Shown in pieces: positions 59,673-64,000 of a stretch of 64,000 nt of DNA; the first letter of the stretch is position 1; the number at the start of each line of letters is the position of its first letter. This DNA comes from Legionella nautarum (lineage in GTDB: Bacteria > Pseudomonadota > Gammaproteobacteria > Legionellales > Legionellaceae): positions 1 to 64,000 of the forward strand of contig NZ_LNYO01000023.1 in the NCBI RefSeq assembly GCF_001467895.1, read 5' to 3'. A program made the translations under genes and the position numbers. The notes below the pieces were generated by a model. That model saw nothing but the letters and a program-made list of their open reading frames with translations. It ran no database searches and was not told where the DNA came from.

Positions 59673-60275
59673 ATGAAAACCTTAATCATCATCGATGTTC
59701 AAAATGATTTTATGCCAGGGGGTCGCTTAGAAGTGGCTCACGCTGATTTAATTATTCCCGTTATTAATAAGGTGCAGCCCCAGTTTGATTTAATTGTTGC
59801 TACTCAAGATTGGCATCCGGCTGAACATAAAAGTTTTGCTTCCAATCAGGTCGGTAAGAAGCCTTTTGAAAAAATTAAACTTAATGGAATAGAACAAACA
59901 CTCTGGCCGGATCACTGTGTTCAAGGAACAATGGGCGCTGATTTTCACCCGCAACTCGAAATGCGGCCTATCGAAACTATTTTTCGCAAAGGAATGCAGC
60001 CGGAAAATGACAGTTATAGCGGGTTTTATGACAATAACCATAAAAGCACAGGCTTAGCTGGTTTTCTTCGAGAAAAAGGGGCTCAGGAACTCTATTTTTG
60101 TGGTTTATGCGCAGATATTTGTGTTTATTACAGCATTAAAGATGCAATAGCAGAAGGTTTTAAAAGTTGGCTCATTGAAGATGCAACTAGGGCGCTAGAC
60201 CACGAGAATTTTCAGAGAATTAAAGAGGAATTATTGCAGTCCGGGGTCAACAGTTTGAGAAGCACTGAGTTATAG
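59673..60275 (+). CDS. pncA: nicotinamidase
   Basis: 200 residues, isochorismatase-like fold. It hydrolyses nicotinamide to nicotinate, feeding the pncB product next to it. D8 in IIDVQNDFMPGG, the metal-binding DWHP (near 46-49) and HCVQG, and the catalytic Cys in CGLCADICV (about 141-149) are visible. Confidence 0.93.
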   Translation: MKTLIIIDVQNDFMPGGRLEVAHADLIIPVINKVQPQFDLIVATQDWHPAEHKSFASNQVGKKPFEKIKLNGIEQTLWPDHCVQGTMGADFHPQLEMRPIETIFRKGMQPENDSYSGFYDNNHKSTGLAGFLREKGAQELYFCGLCADICVYYSIKDAIAEGFKSWLIEDATRALDHENFQRIKEELLQSGVNSLRSTEL

Positions 60276-60350
60276 ATCTTTAGACTAATTGAGCTAGAAG
60301 CTGAACCTAGCACTAAGCAGCCAGGTTCACTGAACACCGCTAATGGCGGA

Positions 60351-60665
60351 TTAAGGCTTATGTTCAATACGCGCCAAGCTATTATGTGAAAAATATAAAC
60401 TCAAATTATGTACTAGCAATGAGCCATTTCCTTTACGCAAAGTATAGGCATAATCCCAACGATTATTGTTAAAGGTAGGGCTTAGTAGACTAGTACCCAT
60501 TAAAATCGCAACATCATTTTTGCTCATCCCTAATCTTAGGCGCTCAATCTTGGATTGCGGTAATAAGTTACCCTGCTCCACCACTCGGCGTGAAAAGTCA
60601 TAAGATGCACAATGAGTAAGCGTTAATGCTAACGCAATAGAAGTAAAAATTGTTACAACACGCAT
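60351..60665 (-). CDS. bamE: outer membrane assembly lipoprotein BamE (SmpA)
   Basis: 104 residues from the ATG at 60665 (AGG 7 bases upstream). Lipobox LTHC at about 16-19 after a signal segment, then LLPQSKIERLRLGMSKNDVAILMGT, the SmpA/OmlA core. Part of the Bam complex that inserts outer-membrane proteins. It is divergent from fur, as in many gammaproteobacteria. Confidence 0.92.
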   Translation of the reverse strand: MRVVTIFTSIALALTLTHCASYDFSRRVVEQGNLLPQSKIERLRLGMSKNDVAILMGTSLLSPTFNNNRWDYAYTLRKGNGSLLVHNLSLYFSHNSLARIEHKP

Positions 60666-60772
60666 TTTTTTGCCTGCTATGAAAAATTTCGCCATAATAA
60701 CACGTCATCCATAGAAAGACACCTCCCCAGGGGCAGCCCATTGGTGTTGAATCTAGCTAGATAGGAGCACAG

Positions 60773-61189
60773 GTGGAAGAAAGTCAACAGTTGAAAGAGG
60801 CCGGGTTAAAAATTACCATGCCGCGAGTAAAGGTACTGCAAATTTTAGAGCAATCTCCCGATCACCATTTAAGTGCAGAAGGCGTTTATAAAGCCTTGCT
60901 CGATATGGGTGAAGATGTAGGCTTAGCTACCGTATATCGTGTTCTAACTCAATTCGAAGCAGCAGGTTTGGTTTCTCGTCATAATTTCGAAGGCGGGTTT
61001 TCCGTATTTGAATTGAGCCAGGGTGAACATCATGATCACCTCGTTTGTGTCAAATGCGGTCGGGTCGAAGAGTTCGTTGATAAGATTATTGAAGAACGAC
61101 AAAAAATGATCGCTGAGCAAGCAAAATTCAAAATGACAGATCACGCATTGAATATTTATGGATTATGTCCTTCCTGCCAAAGAACATAA
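60773..61189 (+). CDS. fur: ferric uptake regulator Fur
   Basis: 138 residues, GTG start with AGGAG 5 bases upstream. The winged-helix half (1-82) has LKITMPRVKVLQIL and VGLATVYRVLTQF. Metal sites include HHDH (86-89), C92-C95 and C132-C135. It represses iron-acquisition genes when Fe(II) is bound. Shares an intergenic region of about 107 bases with bamE. Confidence 0.97.
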   Translation: MEESQQLKEAGLKITMPRVKVLQILEQSPDHHLSAEGVYKALLDMGEDVGLATVYRVLTQFEAAGLVSRHNFEGGFSVFELSQGEHHDHLVCVKCGRVEEFVDKIIEERQKMIAEQAKFKMTDHALNIYGLCPSCQRT

Positions 61190-61246
61190 ATTCTTTATAA
61201 GTATGAGTTATAATTAATCCTATAACGACTAGCAAGGACCTAGCCC

Positions 61247-62761
61247 ATGTACGATGATTTACGCAGCCCTTATCAAGCGGGGAAATTGCCTGCGGTGCAA
61301 CTAGGCGGTATTTTAATCAATGAAAAATTGCTTGATAAAGCCCCAGTCAATTTAGTACTAAAATCATTCAATCGTCATGGCTTAATTGCCGGGGCAACCG
61401 GTAGTGGTAAAACAAAAACCATGCAGGTACTGAGCGAGCAACTTTCTTTGCTCGGTGTTCCTAGCCTGGTTATGGATATCAAAGGTGATGTCTCAGGGCT
61501 AGCAGAAGCAGGAGCTGCCGATCCTTCTTTAGAAGAACGTGCCAAATCTCTCGGGATAGCCTATGTTCCACGCGCTTTCCCTGTCGAATTACTGAGTTTG
61601 AATGGCTCAATTCAAGAGGGTGTTCCTTTACGCTCAACCATAACGGATTTTGGCCCTGTTCTTTTTTCGCGCATGCTAGATATTAATGAAACACAATCGG
61701 GCGTCATTACTATTCTTTTTGAATATGCCAAAACAAATAATCTACCTTTAATTGATTTAGCCGATCTCAAAAGTCTGCTAAAGTTTGCCCAAACTGATGC
61801 TGGTAACGCCAAAATTGAAGCTGATTTTGGTGCCGTTTCTTCTGCTTCTGTGGGGACAATTGTCCGCAAGCTCATCGAGCTTGAATCTCAAGGGGGAGAC
61901 CAATTTTTCGGTGAACCTGCTTTCAATGTCATGGATTTAGTCAGAACGAATGCCCAGGGGCTTGGAATTATCTCTATTTTACGTTTATTGGATATGCAAG
62001 ATAAGCCCAAATTATTTTCGACCTTTATGCTTAAATTATTAACCGATGTTTATCGGCAAATGCCTGAATTGGGCGATCCACCTAAGCCTAAATTAGTCTT
62101 ATTTATCGATGAGGCCCATTTAATATTTAGTAATGCGAGTAAAGCACTCTTAAGTTTATTGGATACGATGGTCAAATTAATTCGTTCAAAAGGGGTGAGT
62201 TTAATTTTTTGCACGCAAACGCCGAACGATATTCCAGATTCCGTTTTAAGCCAATTGGGATTAAAAATTCAGCATGCACTACGGGCTTTTACAGCGAAAG
62301 ACAGAAAAGCAATGAAGCTGGTTGCACAAAATTTCCCCACAACAAAATATTATAATACTGAGGAACTTTTGACTTCCCTGGGTATTGGTGAAGCTCTAGT
62401 CAGTGGTTTGGATGCAGAGGGCCAACCGACACCTTTAGTCGAATGTCGCGTGCGAGCCCCTGAATCACGTATGGGCGTGTTGAGTCCACAAGAAATCATA
62501 GCGGTGGTCGCAGGCTCAATGTTGATGTCGCATTATGGTAAACGCATGAAAACTACATCACTTGAGGAAATATTAGCAGCACAACGGGCTGAAACGGCTG
62601 AAAAGATGCCAGATACGCCTAAGAAACGAGGCGCTCAGGAAGATAGCATTGTCGAAAAAATTTCTAAAAATACCTTGTTCAGACAAGTAGTGCGACAGGT
62701 AATGCGTGATTTAATGAGATCATTGCTAGTTATACTGGGAATAAAAAAATCTAAAAAATAA
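61247..62761 (+). CDS. HerA-like ATPase, DUF853 (YjgR-type)
   Basis: 504 residues. Walker A GATGSGKT (49-56) and Walker B LVLFIDEAH (about 284-292). The arginine/sensor block FCTQTPNDIPDSVLSQLG matches the DUF853 helicase-like family of E. coli YjgR. The C-terminal 70 residues are basic and low-complexity. The physiological role is unknown. AAGGA is 8 bases before the ATG. Confidence 0.88.
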   Translation: MYDDLRSPYQAGKLPAVQLGGILINEKLLDKAPVNLVLKSFNRHGLIAGATGSGKTKTMQVLSEQLSLLGVPSLVMDIKGDVSGLAEAGAADPSLEERAKSLGIAYVPRAFPVELLSLNGSIQEGVPLRSTITDFGPVLFSRMLDINETQSGVITILFEYAKTNNLPLIDLADLKSLLKFAQTDAGNAKIEADFGAVSSASVGTIVRKLIELESQGGDQFFGEPAFNVMDLVRTNAQGLGIISILRLLDMQDKPKLFSTFMLKLLTDVYRQMPELGDPPKPKLVLFIDEAHLIFSNASKALLSLLDTMVKLIRSKGVSLIFCTQTPNDIPDSVLSQLGLKIQHALRAFTAKDRKAMKLVAQNFPTTKYYNTEELLTSLGIGEALVSGLDAEGQPTPLVECRVRAPESRMGVLSPQEIIAVVAGSMLMSHYGKRMKTTSLEEILAAQRAETAEKMPDTPKKRGAQEDSIVEKISKNTLFRQVVRQVMRDLMRSLLVILGIKKSKK

Positions 62762-62771
62762 ACTGCTCAAG

Positions 62772-63554
62772 TTACAACCCTAGGCTCAGTGAACGCATAG
62801 AAACTGAGCCAAATTGGATTCCTTCAAACTCAAAACTTAATGCATCATCGCCATCGGAAGCGCCCAACACATAGAGCAAAGGCAGATAATGCTCAAGGGT
62901 GGGAGCACTTAGTCGCCCCACTTCAGTATAAAGTAAATCTTCCTGCAAAGGGCCATAATCGCGTTGCATAATGCAGCGTTTTACTTGCTCATCAAATTCA
63001 GTCGCCCAGGGATAGGGTTGAGCATATTGATTATCCCAAAGCAGCATTTTGTCATTATGGACAATGTTGCCACTGCCTATAATAAGTACCCCCTCTTTGC
63101 GTAGCTCCTTGAGTTTTACGCCCAGCTCAAAATGGAAATCGCTCGGCTTTGCCATATTAATACTAAGTTGGACGATGGGTATATTAGCCTCGGGATACAT
63201 AGGGATGCAGACGATCCAAACGCCCTGATCAAAGCCCCAATGCTCCTCAAGTTGTATAGAGTGTTCAGAAATGGTTGCTTTGATTTTTTCAGCCAACTCC
63301 GGTGCGCCAGGAGCAGGATAATTCACTGTAAATAATTCAGTTGGCCCCTTATGAAAATCATGGAGGGTTGTTGGATAAGGACTATGGCTTAGCCAGGTTT
63401 GTGCAGTCAGCCAATGAGCAGAAATACAAAGAATGGCTGTGGGCTTCGGGATTTTTTTGGCTAATTTTCCGAGCGTACGAGTGAAAGAGTTATTTTCAAT
63501 CGCGTTCGTTGGACTACCATGTCCAATAAATACAACCGGCATTTTAGAGTTCAT
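62772..63554 (-). CDS. DODA-type extradiol dioxygenase (YgiD-like)
   Basis: 260 residues from the ATG at 63554 (GGGG 4-5 bases upstream); a TTG at 63566 is less likely. Family signatures are VVFIGHGSPTNA, ISAHWLTAQT, IVHNDKMLLW and PTLEHYLPLLYVLGA. Zinc-dependent 4,5-DOPA dioxygenases share this fold; the natural substrate is uncertain. Confidence 0.88.
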   Translation of the reverse strand: MNSKMPVVFIGHGSPTNAIENNSFTRTLGKLAKKIPKPTAILCISAHWLTAQTWLSHSPYPTTLHDFHKGPTELFTVNYPAPGAPELAEKIKATISEHSIQLEEHWGFDQGVWIVCIPMYPEANIPIVQLSINMAKPSDFHFELGVKLKELRKEGVLIIGSGNIVHNDKMLLWDNQYAQPYPWATEFDEQVKRCIMQRDYGPLQEDLLYTEVGRLSAPTLEHYLPLLYVLGASDGDDALSFEFEGIQFGSVSMRSLSLGL

Positions 63555-63566
63555 AAAACCCCGCAA

Positions 63567-63734
63567 TTTGCTGTTTCATAAGCTATAGCCATTATTTTGG
63601 AAATAATCAAAATAATGCGGTAGCGCCTATTCTGTTTTAATTTAAGTAAAGCCCTTTCTTTGTTGATTTAATTCAGATTATCCAGTAGGATTCCGTCAGC
63701 CCTGGAAAGGCTATAAAAACTACGGAGTTTTATC
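63567..63734. other. intergenic region with candidate promoter
   Basis: AT-rich gap upstream of the two small frames. TTGATT (63663-63668), 17-base spacer and TAGGAT (63686-63691) form a moderate sigma-70 candidate on the + strand. The stretch GCCCTGGAAAGGCT (about 63699-63712) can form a short stem. Confidence 0.4.
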
Positions 63735-63824
63735 ATGAAGAATAAAAGCAAGCAAACTAATGGAAACATCGCAATCAATTTCAAAACACTCAATATCCTC
63801 TATTCGTTCCCTTTTTTTGAATAA
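63735..63824 (+). CDS. short ORF, 29 residues, unknown
   Basis: An ATG with a good GGAG 7 bases upstream (63724-63727) opens a 29-residue frame, MKNKSKQTNGNIAIN...SFPFFE. It could be a leader peptide for the downstream gene, a small protein, or chance. No family recognised. Confidence 0.35.
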   Translation: MKNKSKQTNGNIAINFKTLNILYSFPFFE

Positions 63825-63862
63825 TTTTGTTGGTCATAGCAAGTCAATAATAGGAAAGAATC

Positions 63863-64000
63863 ATGAGATATTTTACAAAATCGCCATTATCTAGTGTTAG
63901 CACAATTAAAACGCATTTTATTCGCTTAAAACCAATTCCTATTGAACTTTTCATACCAAAGGCCAAGGCTAATAAGAGATTCGCTCAGATAGAATCTGAT
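63863..64000 (+). CDS. 5' end of an unidentified gene, cut by the window
   Basis: ATG at 63863 with TAGGAAAG 6 bases upstream opens a frame that stays open for 46 codons to the window end. It starts MRYFTKSPLSSVSTIKTHFIRL and contains KAKANKRFAQIESD. No signal peptide. The family cannot be judged from this fragment. Confidence 0.5.
   Translation, partial: MRYFTKSPLSSVSTIKTHFIRLKPIPIELFIPKAKANKRFAQIESD

Noticed and set aside
60301-60350. Terminator between the convergent pncA and bamE genes
   Set aside because: GAACCT...AGGTTC and CCGCTAATGGCGG can pair, but neither is followed by a U-tract on either strand.

Overview
The window is low-GC gammaproteobacterial chromosome. The best fit is Legionella or a close relative (Legionellaceae). 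This is inferred from gene order and protein content: tuf-tRNA-Trp-secE-nusG-L11/L10-rpoBC-str-S10-spc-alpha in one run, an acyl carrier protein/dehydratase/two-ketosynthase/acyltransferase cluster close by, and large repeat or nuclease-like proteins of the kind Legionella secretes. No database search could be run, so the genus is an inference.

Region 1 (1-29851) is an almost unbroken information-processing superoperon, all on the + strand. It holds the 3' end of one tuf copy, tRNA-Trp, secE, nusG, rplKA, an L10-type mRNA leader, rplJL, an attenuator-like hairpin, rpoBC, a strong promoter (12031-12059), rpsLG-fusA, a second tuf, and the S10, spc (with secY and the 37-residue rpmJ) and alpha (rpsMKD-rpoA-rplQ) blocks. 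A UUCG-loop intrinsic terminator closes it. tuf runs into rpsJ with a 5-base gap. The only clear internal break in the S10-spc block is between rpsQ and rplN.

Region 2 (29852-41544) is a mixed accessory and housekeeping area, mostly on the - strand. It contains an unrecognised exported protein, an M20 peptidase, a GNAT protein, ssb, a YajR-like transporter, a FabL-type enoyl-ACP reductase with its own promoter, a nested palindromic element, hutG-hutF (late histidine degradation), a VOC protein, an exported DUF3541-like protein and dinB.

Region 3 (41682-46412) is the most interesting part. It is a tightly coupled five-gene operon: ACP, double-hotdog dehydratase, ketosynthase, a ketosynthase homologue lacking the catalytic cysteine, and an LpxL/HtrB-type acyltransferase. 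The layout parallels the rhizobial acpXL-fabZXL-fabF2XL-fabF1XL-lpxXL cluster, which makes and attaches very long chain fatty acids to lipid A. Legionella lipid A is known to carry C27-C28 acyl chains, so this operon is a strong candidate for that pathway.

Region 4 (46417-64000) holds a 1058-residue repeat protein and a 511-residue protein with a nuclease-like His-Me-finger motif, both plausible secreted effectors. It also has a small coiled-coil orphan, a periplasmic binding protein, and lptM-dapF-trkA-trkH. Further on come an esterase-ratA-rnfH operon, pncB-pncA for NAD salvage, bamE and fur facing away from each other, a HerA-like ATPase, a DODA-type dioxygenase, and a short ORF followed by a gene cut by the window end. 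No insertion sequence, CRISPR array, prophage or rRNA was seen.
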